The position numbers and the translations under genes were made by a program. Under the pieces are notes generated by a model that searched no databases, was not told the DNA's origin, and was given only the letters and a program-made list of their open reading frames with translations. Positions 1 through 9,555 of a stretch of DNA of 64,000 nucleotides are shown here, piece by piece (the first letter of the stretch is position 1; each line of letters starts with the position of its first letter). The DNA is from Nocardia cyriacigeorgica (GTDB lineage Bacteria; Actinomycetota; Actinomycetes; Mycobacteriales; Mycobacteriaceae), in NCBI RefSeq assembly GCF_029868385.1, contig NZ_JARWNX010000039.1, positions 117,537-181,536 of the forward strand. The letters are read 5' to 3'.

Positions 1-786
1 ATCGACCGGGCGGGCGAGCAGATGTCGTTCTACTCCCGCACCATTGCCTGGATTCCACGGACCGCGGTGCACTATCGCAAGGAGGTCATGCGGCTGCTGG
101 CCGAGGTGACCTTCGGTAGCGGTGCGCTCGCGGTGATCGGCGGAACGATCGGCGTCATCGTGTTCATGTCCGGTTCGGTCGGTGTGGTTGTCGGGTTGCA
201 GGGTTTCAAGGCGCTCGATTCGCTCGGAAGTTCGGTGCTGACCGGCTTTCTCACCGCCTATATCAACACCAGGGAAATCGCGCCGCTGGTGGCGGCGTTG
301 GCCTTGTCGGCGACGGTCGGCTGTGGTTTCACCGCGCAATTGGGCGCCATGCGTATTTCCGAGGAGATCGACGCGCTGGAAGTGATGGCGGTGCCTGGCG
401 TGCCGTTCCTGGTGACCACCAGGGTGATCGCCGGATTTCTCGCCGTCATCCCGCTCTATATCGTCGGCCTGCTCGGGACGTTTCTGGCCTCGCGGATGAT
501 CAGCATCTGGTTCAACGGCCAATCCAGCGGTTCCTACGACCATTATTTCGGACTGTTCCTACCACCAGAGGATGTGCTGTATTCGTTCCTCAAGGTGCTG
601 GTGTTCGCATTCGTGATCATCATGGTGCACTGCTATTACGGCTTCCATGCCACCGGTGGGCCCGCGGGTGTCGGGGTGGCGGTGGGGCGGGCGGTGCGCG
701 CGGCGATCGTGCTGGTCAATGTGCTGGATTTCTTTCTCAGCCTGGCGATCTGGGGTACCACGACGACGGTGCGGGTGGCCGGATGA
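1..786 (+). CDS. YrbE/MlaE-family Mce transporter permease, YrbEB type (5' partial)
   Basis: This is the second YrbE permease of a Mce importer, an inner-membrane subunit homologous to MlaE that carries lipids with the MceA-F proteins and an MceG ATPase. The reading frame is open back to base 1. The residues before the first ATG (position 22) continue the family pattern (IDRAGEQ before MSFYSRTIAW), so the true start lies upstream and base 22 is an internal Met. The visible 262 residues hold the MlaE domain: the RKEVMRLLAEVTFGSGAL segment, the EEIDALEVM coupling-helix segment and about five hydrophobic stretches. The stop overlaps the mceA start by four bases (ATGA), so the genes are probably translationally coupled. 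A YrbEA partner is expected just upstream but is not visible. Family assignment is secure; which mce operon this is and its substrate are not known. Confidence 0.93.
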   Translation: MDRAGEQMSFYSRTIAWIPRTAVHYRKEVMRLLAEVTFGSGALAVIGGTIGVIVFMSGSVGVVVGLQGFKALDSLGSSVLTGFLTAYINTREIAPLVAALALSATVGCGFTAQLGAMRISEEIDALEVMAVPGVPFLVTTRVIAGFLAVIPLYIVGLLGTFLASRMISIWFNGQSSGSYDHYFGLFLPPEDVLYSFLKVLVFAFVIIMVHCYYGFHATGGPAGVGVAVGRAVRAAIVLVNVLDFFLSLAIWGTTTTVRVAG

Positions 787-2135
787 GCAGCCGGGTGCGG
801 TGGTGGCGGTCGACGGCCAAGGCCAGGAACAGGCTGCTCGGTATCGCCTTCTTCGTGCTCGTCGCGCTCTTTCTGTGGACCACGGTGGCCATTTACAACA
901 AGCAGTTCGTGCGCACCGTCGACGTGCAGCTGATCACCGACAGCGTCGGCAACGCGCTGACCCGCAATGCCGATGTCAAAGCGCGTGGCGTCACTGTCGG
1001 CGAGGTACGTTCGAGTCACGCCGAGGGCGATGCGGTGACCCTCGAACTCGCCATTGATCCGGATCGGGCCGAACAGATTCCGGTGAACACCACCGCGCGG
1101 TTGCTGCCGAAGACGTTGTTCGGTGAGCGTTTCGTGGATCTGGTGATCCCGGACGATCCGAGCCGGGAGCATCTGACCTCGGGCGTGACGCTGCATCAGG
1201 ATGCGAGCGGTAATGCGATCGAGGTGAGCCAACTGCTCGACGATCTGCTGCCGCTGTTGCAGGCGATCCCACCGCAGGATCTGGCGGCCACGCTCGGTGC
1301 GCTGTCGCAGGCGCTGTCCGGGCAGGGTGAGGGGCTCGGTGCGACCCTGGATCGACTCGACGTCATCCTGACCGACGTCAACGCCGTGCTGCCCGAGCTG
1401 CGCGAGGGGCTGCGCAGCCTCGCCGAGACCGCCGTCACCTACGCCGACGCTGCCCCGCAGCTGATCGACGCCCTGGACAATCTGCGCACCACCAATGCGA
1501 CGATCGTGCAGCGCCGCACCGATATCGACGTCCTGCTGGCCACCCTGACGCCCACCTCGGCCGCGACCGCCGATTTCCTGATCGCCAACCACGACAACAT
1601 CATCGATATCGCCGCCGACGCCCGTCCGGCGCTGGAACTGCTGGCCACCTATTCGCCGACCTATGTGTGCACGATGGCCAATTTCGCGCAGATGCGCCCG
1701 CGCATCGATCAGCTCTTCGGCATGGGCACCGATCGGCCCGGCTCGCGGGTGACGATCGAACTGGTCAACACCCGCGGCCGCTACCTGCCCAATCAGGACG
1801 AACCGCGCTGGCTCGACACCCGCGGCCCCGCCTGTTTCGCCGAGTTCCCGGTGGGCGTGGATGCCGGACAGTATCCGGGCGGGCCGAACAACGACGGCTC
1901 CTATCAGGTGCCCAGCCGCAATCCGGGTGATCAGCAGATCGGCGCCATGCAGCCGCCGCAGTTCGGGGTCTTCCCCGCCGGCAATACTCCGACCCTCGCG
2001 GGCTCGCCGGGGGAACAGCGCACATTGGGCGCGATCTACGGTGCCGCGCAGGGGGTTTCGCCGGATCGGGTGCCGGGCTGGGTCACCAGGATCGCGGCAC
2101 CGGCGTTCCGTGGCAGCGAGGTGAGTGTGCGATGA
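783..2135 (+). CDS. MCE family protein, MceA position
   Basis: This is the first of six MCE-domain proteins that form the periplasmic lipid channel of a Mce importer. The 450-residue protein has a short Arg-rich N-terminus, one membrane anchor at about residues 19-38, then an MCE domain at about 45-125 (VDVQLITDSVGNALTRNADV, then KARGVTVGEV). A long helical region predicted to line the channel follows, with a Gly/Pro/Asn-rich tail. It starts on the ATGA overlap with the permease gene and ends on another ATGA overlap with the next mce gene. Position as first MCE gene after yrbEB is the main reason to call it MceA. Substrate could be fatty acids, mycolates or sterols; the sequence does not decide. 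Confidence 0.92.
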   Translation: MSSRVRWWRSTAKARNRLLGIAFFVLVALFLWTTVAIYNKQFVRTVDVQLITDSVGNALTRNADVKARGVTVGEVRSSHAEGDAVTLELAIDPDRAEQIPVNTTARLLPKTLFGERFVDLVIPDDPSREHLTSGVTLHQDASGNAIEVSQLLDDLLPLLQAIPPQDLAATLGALSQALSGQGEGLGATLDRLDVILTDVNAVLPELREGLRSLAETAVTYADAAPQLIDALDNLRTTNATIVQRRTDIDVLLATLTPTSAATADFLIANHDNIIDIAADARPALELLATYSPTYVCTMANFAQMRPRIDQLFGMGTDRPGSRVTIELVNTRGRYLPNQDEPRWLDTRGPACFAEFPVGVDAGQYPGGPNNDGSYQVPSRNPGDQQIGAMQPPQFGVFPAGNTPTLAGSPGEQRTLGAIYGAAQGVSPDRVPGWVTRIAAPAFRGSEVSVR

Positions 2136-3211
2136 AGGGGCAGCTGCGCGGTCTGGGTGGGCCGCTCACCAAACTGGCGATCTTCGTGGTGGTCACGCTG
2201 CTGGCGACGACGTTCCTCGGGCTGTCGATCGCCAACTACACCGGCGGCGGGACCTTGTTCAAGGCCAGGTTCACCGATGTCACCTCGCTCAATCCGGGTG
2301 ATGAGATACGGATCGCCGGTGTGCGCGTCGGCAAGGTCACCGGCATTTCGATCGTGGACCGGCGCGTGGCCGAGGTGAAATTCGAGCTGACCGACCGCGA
2401 ATGGCTGCCCGCCTCCGTCACCGCGACCATCCGCTTCCGCAACTTGGTCGGACAACGCTATATCGAGCTGGAGCGTGGACCGGGGGAGCAGGGCCGCAAA
2501 ATGAGCGAGGGCGCCACCATCCCGCTGGAACGCACCCGGCCCGCCTTGAACCTGACCACCCTGTTCGACGGGTTCCGGCCGCTGTTTCGGACATTGCAGC
2601 CCGAGGACGTGAACAAACTGTCCTACGAGATCATTCAGGTGTTCCAAGGTGAACAGGGCACCATCGCGGATCTGGTCGCCAGCACCGCGAACCTGACCAA
2701 CCGGATCGCCGACAAGGACGCCGTCATCGGGGAGCTGGTGCGGGATCTGACCGAGGTGCTCGACACGATCAACGCGCGCGAGGACCAGTTCGATCAGCTC
2801 GTGGTCAATACCGCGGCGCTGGTCGATGGCCTTGCCGCACAACGCGACACCATCGGCCGTGCGGTCACCTCGCTCGGTGACGTCGCCACCGCCACCTCGG
2901 AATTGCTGGTGCCGACCCGACCCTCGCTCCAGGGCACCATCGCCGGGCTGAGCCAGCTCACCGGGGTGATCGATGAACGCAGCGCGGAAGTGAACCAGGC
3001 GCTGGTGAATCTGCCCATCAAGATGGAAAAGCTCGGTCGCGTCGGCAGTTACGGTTCCTGGTTCCAGTTCTATCTGTGCGGTATCGATATCGTCGCCGGA
3101 CCCGGTGTCCCCGATGCGCCCCAACTGAATCTGCCCGCCGGGATGCCGACGATCAATCAGCCGCTCTACACCAATGCCGCGCCGCGCTGCCATGGGGAAG
3201 GGGGCCGCTGA
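2132..3211 (+). CDS. MCE family protein, MceB position
   Basis: Second MCE subunit of the importer, 359 residues. An N-terminal membrane anchor spans about residues 13-35 (KLAIFVVVTLLATTFLGLSI). The MCE domain follows at about 40-120 (FTDVTSLNPGDEIRIAGVRV, then GKVTGISIVD). The C-terminal half is mostly helical and rich in Leu, Val and Thr, as in other channel-forming MceB proteins. It begins inside the mceA stop (ATGA) and ends with TGATG shared with mceC, so it sits in the middle of a tightly packed operon. The end is short and lacks the Pro-rich tail of some paralogues. Confidence 0.92.
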   Translation: MKGQLRGLGGPLTKLAIFVVVTLLATTFLGLSIANYTGGGTLFKARFTDVTSLNPGDEIRIAGVRVGKVTGISIVDRRVAEVKFELTDREWLPASVTATIRFRNLVGQRYIELERGPGEQGRKMSEGATIPLERTRPALNLTTLFDGFRPLFRTLQPEDVNKLSYEIIQVFQGEQGTIADLVASTANLTNRIADKDAVIGELVRDLTEVLDTINAREDQFDQLVVNTAALVDGLAAQRDTIGRAVTSLGDVATATSELLVPTRPSLQGTIAGLSQLTGVIDERSAEVNQALVNLPIKMEKLGRVGSYGSWFQFYLCGIDIVAGPGVPDAPQLNLPAGMPTINQPLYTNAAPRCHGEGGR

Positions 3212-4221
3212 TGGACGATCGGGTACTGCTCGGACAACGCAGCCCCGCCTTCATCGGCGTGCTGGGGCTGGTGATGGTGCTGCTGGTGACTATGTCGGCG
3301 TTCTTCCTCGACCGACTGCCGATCATCGGGGCGGGTATTGCCTATACGGCCGAATTCTCCGAGGCCGCCGGTCTCAAACGCGGTAACGAGGTGCGGGTGG
3401 CGGGGGTGAAAGTCGGTTCGGTATCGGGCGTGCGGCTCGACGGTGATCGGGTGCTGGTCGATTTCCGTACCAGAGACACCTGGATCGGTGACGAGACCAC
3501 CGCCTCCATCCAGATCAAGACGCTGCTCGGGCAGAAGTATCTGGCGCTGGATCCGCAGGGATCGCGGGTGGCCGATCCGAGCGAGCGGATCCCGTTGTCG
3601 CGCACCGTCGCTCCCTACGACGTGATCGACGCGTTCAGCGATGCCGCGCGCACCCTCGACGATATCGACACCACCCAGCTGGCCACCTCGATGCGGGTGC
3701 TCTCGGATGCCTTCACCGCGACGCCGCCGCATATCCGCGGCGCCATCGACGGCGTCACCCGGCTGTCGAACACGGTGGCCAAACGCGATGACGAACTGCG
3801 CAAACTGTTCGCGGCGACCAAGACGACCACCCGGGTGCTCGCCGACCGCAATACCGAATTCGAGCGTCTGCTCACCTCGGGCGGACAGCTGTTCGCCGAA
3901 TTGAACATCCGCCAGCAGGCCATATCGCAGCTGCTGGCGGGGGCGCAGACGGTGTCGACCGAGTTGAGCGCGCTGGTGGCCGATAACGAGAAACAGATCG
4001 GTCCGGCATTGACGAATTTGCAGGCCGCGATCGATCTGCTCAATGCCAATCAGCGCAATATCGCCACGACCCTGGAGTTGGCCGCGCCGTTCTACGGGGT
4101 CTACGCGAATGTGCTCGGCACCGGACGCTGGTTCGACGCGGTGATCGTGAATGTCACGCCGCCCGGTCTGCCGGAGATTCCCGGCTATCGCCCGCCCGTG
4201 CGCACGCTGGGAGGCAACTGA
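3211..4221 (+). CDS. MCE family protein, MceC position
   Basis: Third MCE subunit, 336 residues from the ATG that overlaps the mceB stop by one base (TGATG). The frame is open upstream to 3076, but that extension lies inside mceB and has no MCE-like content, so the shorter start is chosen. The anchor is at about residues 12-33 (FIGVLGLVMVLLVTMSAFFL). The MCE domain spans about 40-120 (EAAGLKRGNEVRVAGVKVGS). A helical channel region completes the protein. It overlaps the next gene by one base. It presumably assembles with the other five MCE proteins into a heterohexamer, as known for mycobacterial Mce1. Confidence 0.92.
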   Translation: MDDRVLLGQRSPAFIGVLGLVMVLLVTMSAFFLDRLPIIGAGIAYTAEFSEAAGLKRGNEVRVAGVKVGSVSGVRLDGDRVLVDFRTRDTWIGDETTASIQIKTLLGQKYLALDPQGSRVADPSERIPLSRTVAPYDVIDAFSDAARTLDDIDTTQLATSMRVLSDAFTATPPHIRGAIDGVTRLSNTVAKRDDELRKLFAATKTTTRVLADRNTEFERLLTSGGQLFAELNIRQQAISQLLAGAQTVSTELSALVADNEKQIGPALTNLQAAIDLLNANQRNIATTLELAAPFYGVYANVLGTGRWFDAVIVNVTPPGLPEIPGYRPPVRTLGGN

Positions 4222-5450
4222 TGGCGATGCGGCGCGGCGGCAAGATCGCGATCGCACTGATCGCGGTCATCGCGCTGGTGGCCGGTGGTGCGCTGTGGTG
4301 GCTGTTCGACCGGTGGCACACCACCACGATCACCGCATATTTCGATCGGTCGGTCGGCATCTACGAGGGCTCGGATGTGCGGATCCTCGGTGTGCCGGTG
4401 GGGTCGGTGGATTCGGTCGAGCCGATGGGCGATCAGGTGAAGATCGTGATGAGCGTCGACCGCTCCTACGACATCCCCGCCGATGCGCGGGCCGCCCAGA
4501 TCACCCCGTCGGTCGTATCGGATCGGTTCATCCAGCTCACGCCCGTCTATCGGGGCGGTCCGACCATGGCGCGCACCGCGACGATTCCGCGTGAGCGCAC
4601 CGTGACCCCGGTCGAGGTGGATCAGCTCTACCGCAGCATTACCGAACTGTCGCAGGCGCTCGGCCCGGACGGCGCCAACGCCGACGGCGCTCTCGACGAG
4701 CTGGTGCAGACCTCGGCGCAGAACCTGGCGGGCAATGGCGCCGCGATCGCCGACGGCATCACCGAACTGTCGGCGGCGGCGCGCACCCTGTCGGATTCGC
4801 GCGGTGACATCTTCGACACCGTCGAGAACCTCCAGTCGTTCATCACCATGCTGGCCCGCAACGACCAGCAGGTGCGCCAGTTCAATACCCAGCTCGCGGA
4901 TCTGTCGTCGTTCCTGGCCGGTGAACGGCAGAATCTCGGCAACGCGCTGGACCTGCTGTCCATCGCGCTCGGTGATGTGGCCCGGTTCATCGATGCCAAC
5001 CGCCAGCTGATCCAGGGCAATGCCGACTCGCTGATCACCCTGACCCAGACTCTCGCCGACCACCGGGACGCCCTGGCCGAGGCGTTGCCGGTGCTGCCGG
5101 TGGCGTTGAGCAATCTCATCAATATCCATAACGGCGAATCCGGCACGCTGGACATGCGCGCCAATTTCCCCGATCTCCAGGACCCGTTCGGCGCGATCTG
5201 CCGGATGCTCGATCTGAGCAAGCTCATGCCGGGCGACCCGAAGTTCGAGGCCATCGGCAAACAGATGCGGCCGCTGCTCGAACACTGCGCGAGCATCGCC
5301 GACCAGATCACCGCGGGCGTGCAGACTCCGACGCTGATCCTGCCCTTCGGCATCCTGAGCGGGGAGAACCAGCAGCGTGCCCCGGTACCGGGCACGGTGC
5401 CGGGGACACCGTCGGATCGACTGCCGCCCTCGCAGGGAGGTGGGCGATGA
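4221..5450 (+). CDS. MCE family protein, MceD position
   Basis: Fourth MCE subunit, 409 residues. It starts on the last base of mceC. The membrane anchor covers about residues 8-29 (KIAIALIAVIALVAGGALWW). The MCE domain at about 35-115 contains YFDRSVGIYEGSDVRILGVP and VGSVDSVEPMGD, the usual signature. A long helical segment and a Pro/Gly-rich C-terminal tail follow (VPGTVPGTPSDRLPPSQGGG), a typical MceD ending. The stop overlaps the mceE start (ATGATG region), consistent with one polycistronic message. Confidence 0.92.
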   Translation: MAMRRGGKIAIALIAVIALVAGGALWWLFDRWHTTTITAYFDRSVGIYEGSDVRILGVPVGSVDSVEPMGDQVKIVMSVDRSYDIPADARAAQITPSVVSDRFIQLTPVYRGGPTMARTATIPRERTVTPVEVDQLYRSITELSQALGPDGANADGALDELVQTSAQNLAGNGAAIADGITELSAAARTLSDSRGDIFDTVENLQSFITMLARNDQQVRQFNTQLADLSSFLAGERQNLGNALDLLSIALGDVARFIDANRQLIQGNADSLITLTQTLADHRDALAEALPVLPVALSNLINIHNGESGTLDMRANFPDLQDPFGAICRMLDLSKLMPGDPKFEAIGKQMRPLLEHCASIADQITAGVQTPTLILPFGILSGENQQRAPVPGTVPGTPSDRLPPSQGGGR

Positions 5451-6676
5451 TGCGTCGCCGGATCGCGGGCGCGGCGGCCGTGGTGCTGGCCGGAGTGTTG
5501 CTCGGGTCGTGTTCCTCGGACGGTATCTACAGCATCCCGCTACCCGGCGGCGCGGACGTGGGCTCCGATCCCATGCACATCGATATCCGGTTCGACGATG
5601 TGCTGGATCTGGTGCCGCAGTCCGCGGTGAAGGTCGAAGGTGTGCCGGTCGGGCGGGTGGAGAGCATCACCCTCGCCGAGGACGGTTGGACCGCGAATGT
5701 CGCCACCCTGGTGAATTCTTCGATCGATCTGCCCGCGAACGCGTCGGCCGAGGTACGGCAATCGAATCTGCTCGGCGAGAAGTTCATCGAACTGTCCGCG
5801 CCGGAAGGCGCCGATGCGGGACCACGGCTGGCCGACGGTGCGGTGATCCCGTTGACGAATACCAGGCACGCCACCGAGGTGGAGCAGGTGCTCGGCGCGT
5901 TGTCGCTGCTGCTCAACGGTGGCGGGGTGGCGCAGCTGCAACCGATCATCAGCGAGCTGAACACCGCGCTCGGCGGCCGGGAGGATCGAGTGCGCGCGGT
6001 GCTGGAGGAGGCGAACACGCTGATCGGTGGGCTCGATGAGCAGGTGGACGACATCACGCGGGCCCTCGATGGGTTGGAGACATTGAGCAATCGCGTCGCG
6101 GCGCAGACCGGTCAGCTCACCGCGATCCTCGACGAGCTCCCGGAAGGTATCCGCATCCTCGAGGAACAGCGTCCGCAGCTGATCGCCTTGCTCGCCCAGC
6201 TGGATCGGGTGGGCCGAGCCGGGTTCGAGGTGATCGACACCGCAAAGGACGATCTCATCCGCGATCTGCGCGCCCTGCGCCCCACCTTGCAGGAACTCGG
6301 CCGCGCCGCGCCGGACCTGGTGACCGCGCTGCCGCTGATCCCGACCTACCCGTTCCCGGATTCGACCCTGGAGGGCACCTTCGGTGGGCAGGTCAACACC
6401 TGGCTGTCGGTGGATCAGCAGATCGGCGTGACATTGAGCAACCTCGGCGTCGGCAAACCCGATCCGGTGTACATCCCGCCGATCGGGCCGCCGGTGAATG
6501 TCGACCCGACCAACCCGTATTACGACGGCAACGGGCCACGGCCCGGCTGGCCGACGGTCTCGCTGCTGCCCTTGCCGCCGACGATGGCGGTGGTGCCCGC
6601 GCCTGGGCAGCCGGGAGTGCCGGGACTTCCGCCGCAGCTCGGGCCGCTGCTCGAGCAATTCGGGGGTGGGCGATGA
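5447..6676 (+). CDS. MCE family lipoprotein, MceE position (LprN-like)
   Basis: Fifth MCE subunit and the only one in the operon with a lipoprotein signal. The first 21 residues form a signal peptide with two arginines, a hydrophobic core and the lipobox LLGSC, placing the acylated Cys at residue 22. In the family, MceE is the lipoprotein member (LprN in M. tuberculosis mce4). The MCE domain follows at about residues 45-125 (FDDVLDLVPQSAVKVEGVPV), then a helical region and a Pro-rich tail. It overlaps mceD and mceF by four bases each. It probably anchors the periplasmic Mce channel from the outer face of the membrane. Confidence 0.93.
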   Translation: MMRRRIAGAAAVVLAGVLLGSCSSDGIYSIPLPGGADVGSDPMHIDIRFDDVLDLVPQSAVKVEGVPVGRVESITLAEDGWTANVATLVNSSIDLPANASAEVRQSNLLGEKFIELSAPEGADAGPRLADGAVIPLTNTRHATEVEQVLGALSLLLNGGGVAQLQPIISELNTALGGREDRVRAVLEEANTLIGGLDEQVDDITRALDGLETLSNRVAAQTGQLTAILDELPEGIRILEEQRPQLIALLAQLDRVGRAGFEVIDTAKDDLIRDLRALRPTLQELGRAAPDLVTALPLIPTYPFPDSTLEGTFGGQVNTWLSVDQQIGVTLSNLGVGKPDPVYIPPIGPPVNVDPTNPYYDGNGPRPGWPTVSLLPLPPTMAVVPAPGQPGVPGLPPQLGPLLEQFGGGR

Positions 6677-7914
6677 CCCGCATGGTGCGGTACCAGCTGA
6701 TCGCCTTCGCGATCGTCGCGGTGCTCGGCGTGGTCTATGTCGGTGCCCGCTATATCCGGCTCGATCACATGCTCGGATTCGGCCAGTACGAGGTGCTGGT
6801 GCGGGCCGAGCACACCGGCGGCGCGTACACCGGCGCCGAGGTCACCTATCGCGGGGTGCCGGTGGGCCGGATCGGTGGACTCGACCTGACCGCGGACGGT
6901 GTGCTGCTCGAGCTGGTGATCGATTCGAGCGCACCACCGATCCCGTCGTCGGCGCGGGCGGTGGTGGCCAACCGGTCGGCGATCGGTGAGCAGTATGTGG
7001 ATCTGCAACCGGACACCGTGGGCGAACCGTATCTGCGGGACGGGTCGATCATCGACACGGTGAGCACGCCGGTGCCGGTGGAAGAGCTGGTCGGCAGCGT
7101 CGACACCCTCGCGAGCACCATCGATCTGACGGCGCTGAGCGCCACCGTCACCGAATTGGGTCGTGCGCTCGACGGTAAGGGCGGCGATCTGCGCGGTCTG
7201 CTCGATTCGTTGCGCACCTTCACCGAGACGTTCCGCGAATCCCTGCCACAGACCGTGCAGTTGATCCGTGACGGCCGGATCGCGCTCGGTACCCAGGCCG
7301 CCCAATCGGCCGAGATCCGCGAGTTCAGCACCGGTCTCGATCAGCTCGCCGCCCAGCTGCGGGCCAGCGACCCGGCCGTGCGCCGACTGATCGGCACCGG
7401 CGCCGACGCCGGCCAGCAGATCGGGGCCCTGCTCGACGAGAGCGGCGCCGCGCTCACCACCGATCTGACGAATCTGCGTGCGCTGCTGCTGGCCGTCTCC
7501 CCGCAGTTCTATGCGGTCAAACCGCTGCTCCAGATGCTGCCGCAGCTGTCGATCGGCGCCTCGGCCACCGCGCCCGGCGATGGCACCAGCCATTTCGGGC
7601 TCGTGCTGGAGACCAACAATCCGCCGGCCTGCACCGTCGGCTACGAGGGCACCCAGGCGATTCTCGACCGGATGAAGGCGCAGAACCCGGACTTCGACGA
7701 CACCCGCGACGAATTCCCCTTCAATACCGAGGCCACCTGCACCGTGCCGTTCGGCAATCCGACCGCCGTCCGCGGCGGCGAACGCGCCGACCTGGCCGAT
7801 CCAGCCGTCGTACAGCCGTGGGACGACAACCCGAAAGTCGACCCGGACAAGCTCAACCTGACTCCGATCGCCGTCCAGCTCTCGACCCTGCTGGGAGTAA
7901 CGCCGAAACGCTGA
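6673..7914 (+). CDS. MCE family protein, MceF position
   Basis: Sixth and last MCE subunit, 413 residues, starting on an ATGA overlap with mceE. The anchor lies at about residues 7-27 (YQLIAFAIVAVLGVVYVGAR), followed directly by the MCE domain at about 35-115 (AEHTGGAYTGAEVTYRGVPV, then GRIGGLDLTADG), which is the typical MceF spacing. The C-terminal part has several cysteines (NPPACTVGYEG and ATCTVPFG) that could form disulfides outside the cell. After this gene the spacing widens slightly to the mce-associated genes. The identification as MceF rests on order and the GGAYTGAEVTYRGVPVG signature. Confidence 0.93.
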   Translation: MTRMVRYQLIAFAIVAVLGVVYVGARYIRLDHMLGFGQYEVLVRAEHTGGAYTGAEVTYRGVPVGRIGGLDLTADGVLLELVIDSSAPPIPSSARAVVANRSAIGEQYVDLQPDTVGEPYLRDGSIIDTVSTPVPVEELVGSVDTLASTIDLTALSATVTELGRALDGKGGDLRGLLDSLRTFTETFRESLPQTVQLIRDGRIALGTQAAQSAEIREFSTGLDQLAAQLRASDPAVRRLIGTGADAGQQIGALLDESGAALTTDLTNLRALLLAVSPQFYAVKPLLQMLPQLSIGASATAPGDGTSHFGLVLETNNPPACTVGYEGTQAILDRMKAQNPDFDDTRDEFPFNTEATCTVPFGNPTAVRGGERADLADPAVVQPWDDNPKVDPDKLNLTPIAVQLSTLLGVTPKR

Positions 7915-7936
7915 CCGAATGACGCGAGGTGTAGCT

Positions 7937-8761
7937 GTGAATCTCGACCCGCTCGAACCCGACGAGAACCTGGAGCGCCCATCCCGACCCGACGACCGCG
8001 GTCCCCGCGCCGGTTCCGTCGACCCGGTGCCTTCGGTCGCCGATCGCGAGACCGGCGAACGGTCGGTTGATCGCGGCGGTCCGCCGCGGTTCGTCACCGT
8101 GGCCGCCATCGGTGCGCTGGTGATCGCGCTGGCCGCGGCCGCGTGGTTCGGCGCGGGGTGGGTGCGGGCGGCCTACTTCACCGATGGCCCGCGCGCGGCG
8201 GCGCGTGATGCGGCGCTGGACGCCGCGCAGCAGGCGGCGATCAATATGACCTCGATGAACCTCGATGACGTGCCCGGATCGCTGGCGATCGCGCGGTCGT
8301 CGATGACCGGGCCCATCCTGGCCTCGGCCACCGAACATCGGCAGCAGGCCGAGGCGATGGCGACGCAGGCGGGGGTGCGGATGGAATCAACGGTGCTCGG
8401 CGCGGCGTTGACCGCACTGAACTCGGAGCGCGACCGGGCATCGGCGCTGGTGGTGTTGCGGGTCACCGAGGCGAAGCCGGGGGAGGGGCCGACCGGATAC
8501 CGGTACACCTGGAGCCTCGATATGGCCAAGGACGGCGACACCTGGAAGGCCGAACAGGTGGCCTCGCTCGGCCAGCCGGTGCCGTTGAACGACACCGGAA
8601 CGAACCCCGCCGACCCGGTACCGCCGGGACAGGGCGGCGGCGCACCGGCAGCGCCTGGCACCGGACCCGCGTCCGGTAGCGATGCGTCCGGCGCGGTGCC
8701 GGTCCCGAGCGACGCGCCGGCCGGTCCCCGGCCCGCGCCGCAGCCGACACCCGAACCCTAG
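7937..8761 (+). CDS. Mce-associated membrane protein (Mas) 1
   Basis: A 274-residue protein of the Mce-associated (Mas) type that follows mceF in actinobacterial mce operons. It has an acidic, Pro/Arg-rich cytoplasmic N-terminus, one membrane helix at about residues 52-77 (FVTVAAIGALVIALAAAAWF) and an extracytoplasmic domain related to the NTF2-like or Tim44-like fold of Mas proteins, ending in a Pro/Ala/Gly tail. GTG at 7937 is preferred because GAGGTG lies at good spacing upstream; an in-frame ATG at 7919 has no ribosome-binding site. Mas proteins are thought to stabilise the Mce complex, but their biochemical role is not settled. Confidence 0.8.
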   Translation: MNLDPLEPDENLERPSRPDDRGPRAGSVDPVPSVADRETGERSVDRGGPPRFVTVAAIGALVIALAAAAWFGAGWVRAAYFTDGPRAAARDAALDAAQQAAINMTSMNLDDVPGSLAIARSSMTGPILASATEHRQQAEAMATQAGVRMESTVLGAALTALNSERDRASALVVLRVTEAKPGEGPTGYRYTWSLDMAKDGDTWKAEQVASLGQPVPLNDTGTNPADPVPPGQGGGAPAAPGTGPASGSDASGAVPVPSDAPAGPRPAPQPTPEP

Positions 8762-8772
8762 GAGGAGCAGCG

Positions 8773-9555
8773 ATGGCCGAACGCCGACCCGTCAACAAGG
8801 TCTCCTCGCGCCGCCCGGTCGACCGCCCGAGCCGCACGGTCCGCCGCACCGGCACTCCGTCGCCAGGCACTCGGGGGATCACCGCGTCCGGCTCTCGCGC
8901 GGCGAGTTCGCGCGGTGCGGGCAGCGGACCCACCGCCAAGGCCGGTGCCAACGCCAACCGTGCCCCGCGCGCGAAGGCGGCCCGCGCGACCCGATTGTCC
9001 CGCCCGGCGCCCACCGGCCGTGACCGGCGCCGTCTTCTCCCGCGCCGACGTCCGCGATCCGGCCGCGCCAGCTCCTGGGTGCTGCCCGTCGCCGCCGGTG
9101 TGGCCGCCCTCGCGCTGGCCGCATTCGCCGTCGTCGCCGCGCTACGACCCGGCGTCCCCGACGACAACGCGGCCTTCGTCGACAATGCCGCCACCGAGGA
9201 GGTGCGGGCCGCAGCCGAACACGCGCTGCGCACCGTCTACGGCTATCGGGTCGAGGACATCGGCGGCTATCAGGCGGCCGTCTCCGAGGTGCTCACCGGC
9301 AAGATGCGCGCGGAACTCGACAGCTACGCCTCGACCACCATCTCGGCCATCGAACAGGCCGGGACCAGCACCGAAGCCCATGTCGAGCCCGTGGGTGTGA
9401 CCCTGCTGTCCGGTGACCGGGCCGAGGTCCTGGTCAACCTCGTGGTCAGTGCCGAGAAGGACGGCATCGCACAGCAGAGCGTCGCCGGCCCGGTGGTGTT
9501 GCAGATGCGGAAGGTGGATGGCCGCTGGCTGGCCGAAGACATCGTCGACCGGTGA
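8773..9555 (+). CDS. Mce-associated membrane protein (Mas) 2
   Basis: Last gene of the mce operon, 260 residues, with a strong AGGAGGAG ribosome-binding site just before the ATG. The first 95 residues are extremely Arg/Ser/Pro/Ala-rich, basic and probably disordered in the cytoplasm. A membrane helix follows at about 97-121 (SSWVLPVAAGVAALALAAFA). The C-terminal 130 residues are an extracytoplasmic domain of the Mas type (YGYRVEDIGGYQAAVSEVLT, then VSAEKDGIAQ) that aligns in layout with the preceding gene. Its 11-base distance from Mas1 supports co-transcription. The unusually long basic N-terminus could bind phospholipid or a cytoplasmic partner; that is only a guess. Confidence 0.82.
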   Translation: MAERRPVNKVSSRRPVDRPSRTVRRTGTPSPGTRGITASGSRAASSRGAGSGPTAKAGANANRAPRAKAARATRLSRPAPTGRDRRRLLPRRRPRSGRASSWVLPVAAGVAALALAAFAVVAALRPGVPDDNAAFVDNAATEEVRAAAEHALRTVYGYRVEDIGGYQAAVSEVLTGKMRAELDSYASTTISAIEQAGTSTEAHVEPVGVTLLSGDRAEVLVNLVVSAEKDGIAQQSVAGPVVLQMRKVDGRWLAEDIVDR